In this document: positions 9,187-19,028 of the stretch, piece by piece | How the letters are laid out: every line of letters starts with the position of its first letter | Numbering within the stretch: position 1 is the stretch's first letter | From: Robiginitalea sp. | GTDB taxonomy: Bacteria > Bacteroidota > Bacteroidia > Flavobacteriales > Flavobacteriaceae | Length of the DNA: 64,000 bases | Reading direction: 5' to 3' | Assembly: GCA_024638915.1 (NCBI GenBank) | Contig: JAHEJJ010000003.1 | Coordinates: forward strand, 97,241-161,240 | Notes under the pieces: model-generated | The model's database searches: none | Told to the model about the DNA's origin: nothing | What the model saw: only the letters and a program-made list of their open reading frames with translations | Made by a program: the position numbers and the translations under genes

Positions 9187-9911
9187 AAAAGAACAAGTAT
9201 ACATATGTATGGGTTTCATTGGTGGTGTTGGTCTTTGGCATCATTTTTATTCCGAAAATTGTTAGCAGGATCAGCCAGGAAAAAGTGGTAGAAGAGAACA
9301 GAATGCATCAACTCGATTCGCCTGATAGACTGGCATATATTACCCTAAATGGTGAGAGGCGTAAGGTGCCTGAATTTTCTTTTATCAATCAGGACAGTAT
9401 GGTAATTTCCAATGAGGATTACATGGGTAAGGTATTCGTTGTCGATTTTTTCTTTACCACCTGCCCCAGTATCTGTCCATTGATGAGCAGAAACCTGGTG
9501 GAGCTGCAGGAGGAGTTCAGGGAATTCGACAATTTCGGACTGGCGTCTTTTACCATCAACCCCCAGCATGATACACCAGCAGTTTTAAAGCAATACGCTG
9601 AAAGTTATGGCATTTCCGATATGGATTGGCATTTGCTAACCGGTGATTTGGAACAGGTGTACGACCTTGCCAATACAGGGTTTAACATATATGCGGCAGT
9701 AGATGAGCAGGTGCCCGGAGGATTTGAGCACTCCGGTCTGTTTGCCCTGATCGATAAGCAGGGATATATCAGAAGCAGGCTCGATGATTATGGGAATCCC
9801 ATCATCTATTACAGGGGAACGATCTCTGAGCAACAGCAAACAAATGCCGAAGGTGAAACCCAGCAGATCACCATGTTGAAAGAAGATATACAGAAGCTAT
9901 TGGATGAATAA
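9183..9911 (+). CDS. SCO family copper chaperone/thiol protein
   Basis: 242 residues, GTG start overlapping the previous stop by 4 nt. An N-terminal membrane anchor (about 9-28) is followed by a thioredoxin-fold domain with the copper-binding CPSIC motif (Cys94, Cys98) and the conserved His183 in FEHSGLFALID. SCO proteins deliver copper to, or reduce the cysteines of, the CuA centre of oxidase subunit II, acting on the periplasmic side. A glutamine-rich stretch lies near residues 206-225. The next gene (DUF420) overlaps by 8 nt, so the three proteins are made together. Confidence 0.94.
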   Translation: MKKNKYTYVWVSLVVLVFGIIFIPKIVSRISQEKVVEENRMHQLDSPDRLAYITLNGERRKVPEFSFINQDSMVISNEDYMGKVFVVDFFFTTCPSICPLMSRNLVELQEEFREFDNFGLASFTINPQHDTPAVLKQYAESYGISDMDWHLLTGDLEQVYDLANTGFNIYAAVDEQVPGGFEHSGLFALIDKQGYIRSRLDDYGNPIIYYRGTISEQQQTNAEGETQQITMLKEDIQKLLDE

Positions 9912-10446
9912 ATCGATCGAAATAGAAAAACGCGAAAAAAGATTCAACCGTTGGATTACGGTGATCTCGATCATCGTCCCTTTGGCAGTAGCCCTGCTCT
10001 TTGGAGTACGACTGCCAAATGTTGACCCTCTCTATTTCCTGCCACCGGTTTATGCCAGTATGAACGGGATTACAGCGCTCTTATTGATCGTGGCGGTCTG
10101 GGCGATTAAGAATGGTAAAAGACAATTACACCAAAAACTGATGACGACATGTATCCTGTTGTCCCTTTTGTTTTTGCTGATGTACATTGCATATCATATG
10201 ACTTCCGATGCCACTCCTTACGGCGGAAAAGGGGTTTGGCGATATGTATATTTTACGATTTTGATATCGCACATTGCCCTGTCGATTATCATTATCCCGT
10301 TGGTGTTAAAAACATATGCCCGTGCTTATTTGAAGAAATTTGATTCGCATAAAAAGTTGGCGAAGATCACTTTTCCCATATGGCTTTATGTGGCGGTTTC
10401 AGGTGTTATTGTATATTTAATGATATCCCCTTTTTATGTGTATTGA
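9904..10446 (+). CDS. DUF420 membrane protein (CtaM-like)
   Basis: 180 residues, five hydrophobic helices (about 18-35, 46-65, 79-99, 112-133, 157-176). DUF420 proteins occur in oxidase assembly clusters; the staphylococcal protein CtaM, which as I recall belongs to this family, is required for an aa3-type oxidase. Conserved histidines are seen at HQKLM (about 77), AYHMTSD (about 99), SHIALS (about 121) and DSHKKL (about 142), consistent with a metal- or heme-handling role, which is inference. ATG overlaps the SCO stop by 8 nt and its own end overlaps the next gene by 11 nt. Confidence 0.82.
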   Translation: MNKSIEIEKREKRFNRWITVISIIVPLAVALLFGVRLPNVDPLYFLPPVYASMNGITALLLIVAVWAIKNGKRQLHQKLMTTCILLSLLFLLMYIAYHMTSDATPYGGKGVWRYVYFTILISHIALSIIIIPLVLKTYARAYLKKFDSHKKLAKITFPIWLYVAVSGVIVYLMISPFYVY

Positions 10447-10717
10447 TAGGAAGAATAAAATCTTAGATCGCTACAAATCTTCGACGGTGTTATCCACCAA
10501 ATACGTTGCTATTGTTGTGTTGATCATCATGCTATGCTTCCCCTTTGAAGCCTCTTCCCAATGTGCGATGTGCCGGGCTGTACTGGAAAGCTCTGGTGAG
10601 AATTCCATGGCAGAAGGTATCAACGACGGCATCGTTTATCTAATGGCAATTCCTTACATTCTGGTGGCATTTCTTTTTTATTTTGTTTATCGAAAATTAA
10701 AAGGCAGTCCCGCTTAA
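10436..10717 (+). CDS. Small membrane protein with periplasmic CxxC motif
   Basis: 93 residues. The first ~20 are charged, then a signal-like hydrophobic segment (about 24-41) leads to SSQCAMCRAVLESS with Cys43 and Cys46, and a C-terminal membrane helix (about 65-86). The CAMC pair directly after the likely cleavage or anchor point suggests a periplasmic thiol or metal site. I recall similar small proteins in bacteroidotal oxidase clusters but no named function. It overlaps the DUF420 stop by 11 nt, so it is coupled to the oxidase assembly genes. An internal start nearer the signal is possible but no ATG is well placed. Confidence 0.7.
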   Translation: MCIDRKNKILDRYKSSTVLSTKYVAIVVLIIMLCFPFEASSQCAMCRAVLESSGENSMAEGINDGIVYLMAIPYILVAFLFYFVYRKLKGSPA

Positions 10718-10821
10718 TCTTTTTTTAACACTTTTTAATACGCCTAAGTGTAACAATTCCCATTGCTTTTAGTCTTATTTAAGTACGTACAGAGTTCATC
10801 AATCAACAAGTTACCAACCCG

Positions 10822-12069
10822 ATGTTTGATATTGAGAGATGGCAGGAGATATTTGATACCATCCGTAAAAACAAATTGCGCACTTTTCTTACGGGGCTTT
10901 CAGTAGCCTCCGGCATCTTTATTCTTGTTATCTTATTGGGTTTCGGCCAGGGTTTGCAAAACGGTGTGGCCAATGAATTCGCCGAGGATGCAAGTAACAG
11001 GATATGGGTTTGGACACAGACAACTACAAAGGAATATAAAGGATTAAATCCTGGCAGGCCGATACAACTTCGAAACGAAAATCACAAATTTATCGAGCGT
11101 CAATTCAAGGAGGAACTTGATCACAGATCGGCTGTCTTCAGGATTCGCGATGCAAGTGTATATTATAAAAAGGAAGTGCTCAGCTATAGTGTTCAGGGAA
11201 TTTCTTATGGATATCAGTTTATCGATAACCAGCATATGTCGGCCGGTAGATTTATTAACCAATTAGATGAAGAATCGGCGGCCAAGGTAGTCGTGATAAG
11301 CAATAAGATCCGCAGGGAGGTTTTTGATAAAGACCAGGACCCGGTTAATGAATTTCTCGATATAGCCGGCATAAAATTTAAGATTGTCGGTGTGTACGGT
11401 GATCACGGTGGAGACCGTGAGGAAGAGAGGATCTTTATTCCCATTACCACAGCTCAACGTGTATTCAATGGGGCCGATAGGGTGAATAACCTGAGCTATA
11501 CCCTTAAACCGGCATCTTCGTTTAATGAAGCGGTAGAAGCTTCGTTGAATTTTGATGAGGGGTTACAAAAATATCTCCGAGAAGCTCATATTGTGGCTCC
11601 AGATGATCCAAGTGCCATCAACACCTTTAATTCTCTAAGGGAGGCAAGACGCTATTATAATCTCGTAGATGGCATGAAAATGTTTTTCTGGTTCGTGGGA
11701 ATCTGCACCATCATTGCAGGAGTAGTTGGCGTGAGTAACATAATGCTTATTGTAGTCAAGGATCGTACCCGGGAAATCGGAATACGCAAAGCGCTCGGTG
11801 CCAAACCATGGTCGATAATTGCCATGATTCTTCACGAATCTACATTTATTACCGCGATTTCAGGATTTGGAGGGTTGATTTTTAGCATGGCCATACTTGA
11901 ATTTCTTGGCCCCTACATCGAAATAGAATATGTGTTAAACCCGTCGGTTAACTTCAATGTGGCGATATCCACTGTATTTGTTTTGATCCTGGCTGGAATG
12001 ATCGCAGGGTTTTTCCCAGCCTGGAGGGCTGCCCGGATTCACACCATTGAAGCATTAAGGGATGAGTAA
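10822..12069 (+). CDS. MacB-like ABC permease (module 1, type A)
   Basis: 415 residues. MacB/FtsX-type topology: N-terminal helix (about 21-42), a large periplasmic MacB-PCD domain (about 45-285) and three C-terminal helices (about 286-310, 335-365, 378-402). The cytosolic segment VKDRTREIGIRKALGAKP (about 313-330) is the coupling-helix signature of this family. Unlike MacB proper, there is no fused ATPase. It begins the efflux block after a 100-bp gap and pairs with the type B permease 33 nt downstream. It resembles the first permease of module 2 (15317) more than its own neighbour. Substrate unknown. Confidence 0.9.
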   Translation: MFDIERWQEIFDTIRKNKLRTFLTGLSVASGIFILVILLGFGQGLQNGVANEFAEDASNRIWVWTQTTTKEYKGLNPGRPIQLRNENHKFIERQFKEELDHRSAVFRIRDASVYYKKEVLSYSVQGISYGYQFIDNQHMSAGRFINQLDEESAAKVVVISNKIRREVFDKDQDPVNEFLDIAGIKFKIVGVYGDHGGDREEERIFIPITTAQRVFNGADRVNNLSYTLKPASSFNEAVEASLNFDEGLQKYLREAHIVAPDDPSAINTFNSLREARRYYNLVDGMKMFFWFVGICTIIAGVVGVSNIMLIVVKDRTREIGIRKALGAKPWSIIAMILHESTFITAISGFGGLIFSMAILEFLGPYIEIEYVLNPSVNFNVAISTVFVLILAGMIAGFFPAWRAARIHTIEALRDE

Positions 12070-12102
12070 AGATGAGACAAATAATAAATAATCCTCCAAC
12101 TA

Positions 12103-13362
12103 ATGTTTAGCAGGGACAGGTGGAATGAAATATTAGAAGTGCTGACGACCAACTGGTTCAGGACAGTACTTACCGCATTCGGTGTCTTTTGGGGTATTCT
12201 TATACTCATTTTGTTGTTGTCTGCCGGAAAAGGCATGGAAAATGGGATCAAAGGCGAATGGGGTGATATCGCTACCAATTCCCTTTGGGTATGGACCAGG
12301 AATACCACCTTGCCTCATAAGGGTTTACCTAAAGGAAGGAGTTTCGAATATAAACTACAGGATGTACAGTCATTAAAGGATAAGGTCCCCAACCTTCGAA
12401 TTATCTCGCCTAGAAACAGTCTCGGTGGTTACAGGGGTGCTAACAACGTTATAAGAGGTCTGCGTACCGGCGCTTTTGGTGTTTACGGAGATTTTCCTTC
12501 CTTTATCGATCAAGAACCCATGGATATTATTAATGGCCGCTTTATCAACCAATCTGATATAAATGATAAACGAAAGGTGGCCATTATCGGAGAAGGGGTA
12601 AAGAAAAGCCTCTATGATATCGGACAAGAAGTATTGGGAACCTATATCAAAATACAGGGAGTAAATTTTATGGTGGTGGGCATCTACCGTAAAAAGAACC
12701 TGGATGGGGATGGAGAGGAGGCCCAAAATCAAATTTTTATACCCTTTACATCTTTTGGACAGGCATTTAACACCGGTGACGACGTGGGCTCCATGATGAT
12801 CACGGCGATCGATGGAGTTTCTATAACAAGTTTAAAAGATAGGATTATCAAAGTGCTCAAAGAAAAACATAAAATTCATCCTGATGATCGGCGAGCGATA
12901 GGAAATTTCGACATGTATGAGGAATTCAGCAGGATCGAGAGATTTTTTGTAGCGTTGAACATCATGGGATATTTTATTGGGATCCTGGTGCTGCTCTCCG
13001 GAATTATCGGTGTGAGTAATATTATGCTTATTGTGATTAAAGAGCGTACTAAAGAAATCGGGATCCGCAGAGCTTTAGGAGAAGACCCCTGGTCTATAAG
13101 GAAGCAGATTCTTCTAGAGTCGGTTTTTTTAACGATCATATCCGGAATGATGGGTATCATCATCGGGGCATTTGCTATTTATGGCATCAATGCACTTTTG
13201 GATGCCAATGGACCAGTAGACATGTTCGTAAACCCAACGGTTAGCCTTGGCGTGGTGACTATCGCCCTGGTAATACTGATCATTTCGGGATTATTGGCTG
13301 GGTTTATACCGGCTCAGAGCGCCATCAGGATCAAACCCATAGATGCCCTAAGAACGGAATAA
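12103..13362 (+). CDS. MacB-like ABC permease (module 1, type B)
   Basis: 419 residues with the same topology: N-terminal helix (about 18-40), periplasmic domain, three C-terminal helices. The coupling segment KERTKEIGIRRALGEDPW lies at about residues 312-329. It shares with the module-2 type B permease (16548) an N-terminal pattern F/IGVxWGIxI and a periplasmic RSxxxK segment, and it probably forms a heterodimer with the type A permease encoded 33 nt upstream. The adaptor gene follows after 46 nt. Inner-membrane component of a tripartite efflux system; substrate not predictable from sequence. Confidence 0.9.
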   Translation: MFSRDRWNEILEVLTTNWFRTVLTAFGVFWGILILILLLSAGKGMENGIKGEWGDIATNSLWVWTRNTTLPHKGLPKGRSFEYKLQDVQSLKDKVPNLRIISPRNSLGGYRGANNVIRGLRTGAFGVYGDFPSFIDQEPMDIINGRFINQSDINDKRKVAIIGEGVKKSLYDIGQEVLGTYIKIQGVNFMVVGIYRKKNLDGDGEEAQNQIFIPFTSFGQAFNTGDDVGSMMITAIDGVSITSLKDRIIKVLKEKHKIHPDDRRAIGNFDMYEEFSRIERFFVALNIMGYFIGILVLLSGIIGVSNIMLIVIKERTKEIGIRRALGEDPWSIRKQILLESVFLTIISGMMGIIIGAFAIYGINALLDANGPVDMFVNPTVSLGVVTIALVILIISGLLAGFIPAQSAIRIKPIDALRTE

Positions 13363-13408
13363 CAGAATTAGAATATCATATATACATCAATCATAGAAGA
13401 CATTAACC

Positions 13409-14521
13409 ATGAAAAAATCGATAACCGTCATCATCCTGATCTTAATAGTCGTTGCCTTTGGTTTTTCGATGGTATACCTCTACCAAAAAAATGCTGAGGA
13501 TCCCATCGTTTATGAAACCGAGAAGCCGAGTACGCAGACCATCATAAAAAAGGCAGTAGCTACGGGCAGTATATTGCCGCTCGAAGAGGTGCTGATAAAA
13601 CCCAATATTTCAGGTGTTATCGAAGAGATTTACGTAGAAGGGGGCGACTATGTGAAAACCGGCGATTTACTTGCTAAGATCCGCGTTGTTCCAAACCTCA
13701 ATGCCCTCAACGACGCCAGGAACGATATCGATGAGGCCAAGATAAACCTCGACGATCAAAAACGAAATTTCGACAGGCAAAAAAGCCTGTTCGACAAAGG
13801 TGTTATTTCACAGGTCGACCTCGAAAGGGCGCAGGTAAGCTTCGATCAGGCAAAGCAAGCCTATCAGGCTGCAAATAAGCGCTATGATATTGTAAAGACC
13901 GGAACTACCCGTGGTCTCAGCAGTGCGGCCAATACCCTTATCCGTACCACAGTAACCGGAATGGTGCTAGAAGTTCCGGTAGAGGTTGGAAATCAGGTTA
14001 TTGAAAGCAATAATTTTAACGAGGGAACCACCATAGCGGCGGTGGCCGATGTGGAAAAAATGATTTTTGAAGGAAAGGTAGACGAATCTGAGGTAGGGAA
14101 GATCAAAGAGAACTTACCCCTGGAAATCACTGTTGGTGCGCTGGAAGACCAGATTTTTGATGCGATACTAGACTATATAGCACCTAAGGGTAACGAGGAG
14201 AATGGCGCGATACAATTCGAGATCAAAGGAACATTGACCAAAGCCGATTCCATATTTATCAGAGCTGGTCTGAGCGCCAATGCCTCTATCATCCTCGACC
14301 GTGCCGACAGCGTTCTGGCATTGAAGGAAGCCCTGATACAGTTCGACCCTGAAACCAAGAAACCCTTCGTTGAAGTGGCCACCGGCGAGCAGCAATTCGA
14401 GCGCAGAGATGTTGTGCTGGGAATCAGCGACGGTATCTACGTAGAGGTTAAATCAGGCGTACAGACAGACGATGATATTAAGGTCTGGAATGAGATTGAA
14501 GCGGATGAATTCGACGGATAG
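13409..14521 (+). CDS. Periplasmic adaptor (HlyD/MacA-type), module 1
   Basis: 370 residues: N-terminal membrane anchor (about 5-25), a lipoyl/barrel-sandwich half-motif (about 55-90, VATGSILPLEEVLIKPNISG), an alpha-helical hairpin (about 98-160), the second lipoyl half (about 175-205) and a beta-barrel domain (about 215-300). Such adaptors bridge a MacB-type inner-membrane transporter and a TolC-type outer-membrane duct. The segment SNNFNEGTTIAAVAD is nearly identical in the second adaptor at 17848 (SNNFNDGTTIASIAD), showing the two are close paralogues. The ATPase gene follows after 92 nt. Confidence 0.92.
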   Translation: MKKSITVIILILIVVAFGFSMVYLYQKNAEDPIVYETEKPSTQTIIKKAVATGSILPLEEVLIKPNISGVIEEIYVEGGDYVKTGDLLAKIRVVPNLNALNDARNDIDEAKINLDDQKRNFDRQKSLFDKGVISQVDLERAQVSFDQAKQAYQAANKRYDIVKTGTTRGLSSAANTLIRTTVTGMVLEVPVEVGNQVIESNNFNEGTTIAAVADVEKMIFEGKVDESEVGKIKENLPLEITVGALEDQIFDAILDYIAPKGNEENGAIQFEIKGTLTKADSIFIRAGLSANASIILDRADSVLALKEALIQFDPETKKPFVEVATGEQQFERRDVVLGISDGIYVEVKSGVQTDDDIKVWNEIEADEFDG

Positions 14522-14613
14522 CCTTTAGGGATCAAATAGTCACTTAGATTTTGTAACATTTTAACAAATAGAATGTCCTATTACCGGGACGGAAAACTCC
14601 ATAAATCATCACT

Positions 14614-15327
14614 ATGGCAACAATGATTGAAATAAAAGACCTGCACAAGTCCTATCAAATGGGCAAGAATTCCCTTCATGTTTTAAAAGGGATCGATTTT
14701 TCCGCAGAAGAGGGCGAACTCGTAGCTATTATGGGCTCTTCAGGATCCGGTAAGTCTACGCTTCTCAACATTCTGGGCCTGCTCGACGTAGCCGATTCAG
14801 GGGAGTATCTTCTTGATGGTAAGTTGATCAAAAACCTAAACGAGACCAAAGCCGCAAAGTATCGGAATAAGTTTCTGGGATTTATTTTCCAGTCCTTTAA
14901 TCTGATCAATTATAAAAGTGCGCTGGAGAATGTTACCCTGCCGCTCTATTACCAGGGGGTAAACCGAAAGGAACGACAGCGTAAGGCGATGAAATACCTC
15001 GAAATGGTAGGCCTAAAAGAATGGTCGCATCACCTTCCCAATGAGCTTTCCGGTGGTCAGAAACAAAGGGTAGCCATCGCCAGGGCCATGGTCGGTGAGC
15101 CCAAGGTGATATTGGCCGATGAGCTTACAGGTGCCCTGGACAGCACCACTTCTTACGAAGTGATGGATGTGATACAAAAGATCAACGACCAGGGTAATAC
15201 CATACTCGTGGTAACACACGAGAACGACATTGCACATATGTGTAAAAGGATTATCTACCTAAAAGATGGAGTTATTGAAGAAGATAAAAAAATTAAACAG
15301 GTAAGAGCCTCTGAATATGTTCAGTAG
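14614..15327 (+). CDS. ABC transporter ATP-binding protein (MacB/LolD type)
   Basis: 237 residues. Walker A GSSGSGKST at 41-49 (Lys47), Q-loop FIFQSFNL (about 90-97), signature LSGGQ at 145-149, Walker B VILADE with Asp169 and catalytic Glu170, and switch His202. It energises the MacB-like permeases. It is the only ATPase gene among four permease genes, so it probably serves both permease pairs. ATG at 14614 or, three codons later, 14623. The stop overlaps the following permease start by 11 nt, so it is translationally coupled to module 2. Confidence 0.95.
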   Translation: MATMIEIKDLHKSYQMGKNSLHVLKGIDFSAEEGELVAIMGSSGSGKSTLLNILGLLDVADSGEYLLDGKLIKNLNETKAAKYRNKFLGFIFQSFNLINYKSALENVTLPLYYQGVNRKERQRKAMKYLEMVGLKEWSHHLPNELSGGQKQRVAIARAMVGEPKVILADELTGALDSTTSYEVMDVIQKINDQGNTILVVTHENDIAHMCKRIIYLKDGVIEEDKKIKQVRASEYVQ

Positions 15328-16546
15328 AGACACATGGAAAGAAATATTTGAGACTATCCAGAAAAACAAGCTCCGGACCTTCTTGTCTGGGTTTACAGTG
15401 GCTCTGGGGATTCTCATATTTGTTTCACTCTACGGATTGGGTAACGGGCTGATCAATACTTTTGACAAATTTTTTCAGGACGACGCTACCAATACCATAT
15501 TCCTCTTCCCAGGAAGAACGAGTATTCCTTACAAAGGATATAAATCTGAAAGATTGATCGAATTCGACAACAGCGACGTGGAAGATATCAAAAAAAACTT
15601 CGCCATGTTCGTAGAATATACCACCCCCAGGATTGAGAGGAATGCACTTGTAAAATATAGGGAGGAATCCAATAATTACCAGACCAGAGCGGTAGACTGG
15701 GCCCATCAGTTCGCTGAAAAGACCATTATAATGAAAGGTCGCTACCTGAATGTTGAAGACATTAAAAATAAGACCAAGCATGCTGTGATTGGACGCTTGG
15801 TGGAAAAAGACCTCTTCAGCGGCCGGGAGTCCATGGGAAAGTATATCGATGTGGGTGGCAGTGTATTTAAGGTGGTGGGGGTATTTCAGGACGATGGGGG
15901 AGATGACGAGGAACGACGCATTTATATTCCATATACTACCCGCCAGCGTATTGAAAAAAATATAGACGAGGTCGATTTCATGATAGTAGGGTTCAAACCT
16001 GAAATCGGCTATGCGGGGGCAATGGCCCTTCAAAATAGCATCGACAAATATTTGAAGGACAAAAAATTTATCAGCCCGGACGACCGTAACGGAATATTTA
16101 TACGAAACATTGCAGACCAGTTAAAGCAAAACCAGCAATTTGCAAGCGTACTTCAATTGATCGTAACCTTCGTTGCGATCGGTACTATAATCGCGGGCAT
16201 CATCGGGATCAGTAATATTATGGTGTTTGTGGTAAAGGAGCGTACCAAAGAACTTGGTATCCGCAAGGCTTTAGGCGCTACACCCAAAGCTGTGATCAGG
16301 TCGATATTGCTCGAGTCTGTATTTATCACCACTATTTCCGGCTTTATCGGAATGCTCGTGGGCATCGCCATCCTGAGATCGTTGGGAAACGAACTGGAAG
16401 ATTATTTTATACTGAACCCTTATATCAGTACAGGACTTGCCGTGATGGCCACCCTGATGCTGATATTTTTTGGTGCCCTGGCCGGATACGTTCCTGCAAG
16501 AAGGGCAGCGCGAATTAAACCAATTATAGCCCTAAGAGACGAATAA
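15317..16546 (+). CDS. MacB-like ABC permease (module 2, type A)
   Basis: 409 residues. N-terminal helix (about 22-42), periplasmic domain, three C-terminal helices; coupling segment VKERTKELGIRKALGATPK at about 307-325. The first 30 residues (WKEIFETIQKNKLRTFLSG) closely match the type A permease of module 1 (WQEIFDTIRKNKLRTFLTG), indicating tandem duplication. It overlaps the ATPase gene by 11 nt and is followed after 1 nt by the type B permease, so the three are made as one complex. Confidence 0.92.
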   Translation: MFSRDTWKEIFETIQKNKLRTFLSGFTVALGILIFVSLYGLGNGLINTFDKFFQDDATNTIFLFPGRTSIPYKGYKSERLIEFDNSDVEDIKKNFAMFVEYTTPRIERNALVKYREESNNYQTRAVDWAHQFAEKTIIMKGRYLNVEDIKNKTKHAVIGRLVEKDLFSGRESMGKYIDVGGSVFKVVGVFQDDGGDDEERRIYIPYTTRQRIEKNIDEVDFMIVGFKPEIGYAGAMALQNSIDKYLKDKKFISPDDRNGIFIRNIADQLKQNQQFASVLQLIVTFVAIGTIIAGIIGISNIMVFVVKERTKELGIRKALGATPKAVIRSILLESVFITTISGFIGMLVGIAILRSLGNELEDYFILNPYISTGLAVMATLMLIFFGALAGYVPARRAARIKPIIALRDE

Positions 16547-16547
16547 G

Positions 16548-17810
16548 ATGAATTTCATTTTCGATAGAAATACATGGCAGGAGATCTTTGGCTCGATTCA
16601 AAAGAACAAAGTACGTACGATTATTACGGTTATTGGGGTACTCTGGGGTATTTTTATCTACATCACCTTGGCCGGTTCTGCGCAGGGAATGGATAATGGT
16701 TTTGAGAAAGCTTTTGAAACCGTAGCCAGGAATAGTTTATTTGCCTGGTCACAGTCGACCAGCAAACCTTATGCGGGCTACAAGACAGGAAGAAGCCTTC
16801 AGTTAAAAGTCCGCGATGGAGAAATCCTCGCGAACAAGATCCCGGAAATAAAGTATATCGCTCCGATCAATGCCAGGGGTGTATTTGGCGATTCGGCTGC
16901 TACTGCCGTTAGAGGAGGCAAATCGGGCAGTTATGCTGTCTATGGCTATATACCTGTATATGCCAAAATAGCGACCAAAAAAATATATGACAACGGCCGT
17001 TTTTTCAATAAGGAGGATATGGAACAGTCCCGAAAAGTCTGTGTTATCGGCGAAAGAACTCAGCAGGAACTCTTTGAAAAGGATGAAGACCCCATTGGAG
17101 GATATATCAGAGTCGATGATATCTATTTCCAGGTGGTAGGGGTACATAAATTTACCCAGACCACACCTTTTGAGAACGATGGTGATATTTTTATCCCCTT
17201 TTCCACTTTCAGAAAAATTTTCAATAAAGGAGATAATGTCGACTTTTTTGCCATCGCCGCCTATGACGATGCCGATGTGGTACAGGTAGAGAAAGATGTA
17301 AAAGCGGTATTGAGAAGAAATCATAAGGTACACCCTGAGGACGAGCGGGCCTTTGGGGCTTTTAATCTGGGTGAGATCTTTAACAAGATCATGGGTTTCT
17401 CCAAGGGGATTACCTTTTTATCGCTGATCGTCGGTTTGGCGACCATTCTTGCCGGAGTAATCGGCATTGGAAATATCCTTTTGATATCCGTTAAAGAGCG
17501 TACCAAGGAATTAGGGATCAGGAGGGCACTTGGGGCAACCCCTCGTGAGGTTCGGTTGCAGATCATTCTGGAATCGGTCTTTCTGACGCTTATTGCCGGG
17601 ATTGTTGGGATCATCCTAGGGGCGTTGGTGTTGAGTGCTCTAAATTCGGCTACCGAGGGTATTGATTTTCCCTATACCAATCCAACATTGCCTGTACCTC
17701 TTGTTGTCGGGGCGCTGATGATCATGGTCATTCTGGGAACCCTGATCGGACTTATCCCAGCACAAAGAGCTGTTAGCATAAAACCAATTGACGCTTTGCG
17801 CGAGGAGTAA
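16548..17810 (+). CDS. MacB-like ABC permease (module 2, type B)
   Basis: 420 residues, same membrane layout as the other three permeases; coupling segment VKERTKELGIRRALGATPR at about 312-330. It starts 1 nt after the type A permease stop and is followed by the second adaptor after 37 nt. Its periplasmic domain shares RSLQLKVRDGEI and an FGDS/YGDF-like segment with the module-1 type B permease, supporting orthology of position within the duplicated module. Substrate unknown; macrolide, peptide and lipoprotein substrates are all known in the wider family. Confidence 0.92.
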   Translation: MNFIFDRNTWQEIFGSIQKNKVRTIITVIGVLWGIFIYITLAGSAQGMDNGFEKAFETVARNSLFAWSQSTSKPYAGYKTGRSLQLKVRDGEILANKIPEIKYIAPINARGVFGDSAATAVRGGKSGSYAVYGYIPVYAKIATKKIYDNGRFFNKEDMEQSRKVCVIGERTQQELFEKDEDPIGGYIRVDDIYFQVVGVHKFTQTTPFENDGDIFIPFSTFRKIFNKGDNVDFFAIAAYDDADVVQVEKDVKAVLRRNHKVHPEDERAFGAFNLGEIFNKIMGFSKGITFLSLIVGLATILAGVIGIGNILLISVKERTKELGIRRALGATPREVRLQIILESVFLTLIAGIVGIILGALVLSALNSATEGIDFPYTNPTLPVPLVVGALMIMVILGTLIGLIPAQRAVSIKPIDALREE

Positions 17811-17847
17811 TAAACGGAATTGATAAACACAGACAAATAATCGAGCC

Positions 17848-18984
17848 ATGAATAAAATTGTTAAATACGCATTAATCATAATATTAGGTCTGGGCGTTCT
17901 CTGGGCAGCTGCATTTTTCATCAAATCGAATAGTAAATCGGTGATTACCTACGAGACCAAAAATCCTTTTACAGCCAGTATAGAAAAGAAAACGGTGGCC
18001 ACCGGTAAGGTAATCCCCAAGGACGAGGTGGAGATCAAACCTCAGATCTCGGGCATTATTGATAAGATTTACCTTGAGGAAGGAGTGAAGGTGAAGGCCG
18101 GTGAACTGATCGCCACCATTAAGGTAGTACCCAATGAACAGGCCTTGAACCAGGCAAAAGGACGGGTTCGTAACGCCGAAATTGCGCTCAATAATGTCAA
18201 GATTGAATACAACCGGAACAAGGCGCTATTCGACAAAGGGGTAATTTCCAGCCAGGCTTTTAACGAACTGCAATTACAGTTCGATCAGGCCCTTCAGGAA
18301 CTCGATAACGCACGTGCCGATTACAGAATTATTCGGCTGGGCTCTGCAGGAGGTTCTTCCAGTGCAAATACCTATATACGGGCTACGGTAGATGGCACCA
18401 TCCTGGAGATCCCCGTACGGAAAGGCGACCAGGTGATCCAAAGTAATAATTTTAACGATGGAACCACCATCGCCTCGATTGCAGACCTCGGGAAAATGAT
18501 ATTTGAAGGAAAGGTCGATGAGGGTGAAGTAGATAAGCTTGAGCTCGGAATGCCGCTCGAGATCAGCCTCGGGGCTATCGAAGACAAGAAGTTCGATGCC
18601 AAATTGAAATTCATCGCTCCAAAAGGCACCGAAGAATCCGGAGCGGTACAGTTTAAAATAGAGGGCGATGTTCAGGTTGACAGCAGTTTTATGATCCGTG
18701 CGGGTTACAGTGCTAATGCATCCATGGTCCTGGAGCGTAAAGACAGTATAATGGTGATCCCCGAAGCCCTGCTGCAGTTCGATAAGGAGACCGATGAGCC
18801 TTATGTTGAAATCATGACAGGAGATCAGAAATTTGAACGAAAAGATATCGAGATTGGGATCTCAGACGGGGTAAATGTTGAGATCGTTTCCGGGCTTAGC
18901 GAAGAAGATAAGGTGAAAGTCTGGAATGAAACCGAACCGATCAAGAAAGGGGAAGAGGATGAGGACGAAGAGGAAGACGCTTAG
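17848..18984 (+). CDS. Periplasmic adaptor (HlyD/MacA-type), module 2
   Basis: 378 residues: N-terminal membrane anchor (about 5-25), lipoyl half-motif (about 45-85), helical hairpin (about 95-155), second lipoyl half, beta-barrel and a very acidic C-terminal tail (last ~12 residues mostly Glu/Asp). It is closely similar to the adaptor at 13409 along its whole length. It sits between permease B of module 2 and the TolC-type gene 44 nt downstream, completing a tripartite pump. The acidic tail has no counterpart in adaptor 1, which ends in a shorter acidic segment. Confidence 0.92.
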   Translation: MNKIVKYALIIILGLGVLWAAAFFIKSNSKSVITYETKNPFTASIEKKTVATGKVIPKDEVEIKPQISGIIDKIYLEEGVKVKAGELIATIKVVPNEQALNQAKGRVRNAEIALNNVKIEYNRNKALFDKGVISSQAFNELQLQFDQALQELDNARADYRIIRLGSAGGSSSANTYIRATVDGTILEIPVRKGDQVIQSNNFNDGTTIASIADLGKMIFEGKVDEGEVDKLELGMPLEISLGAIEDKKFDAKLKFIAPKGTEESGAVQFKIEGDVQVDSSFMIRAGYSANASMVLERKDSIMVIPEALLQFDKETDEPYVEIMTGDQKFERKDIEIGISDGVNVEIVSGLSEEDKVKVWNETEPIKKGEEDEDEEEDA

Positions 18985-19028
18985 TAAAAAATCAATCAAA
19001 AAGTATTAATACAATCAAAAGACAACTT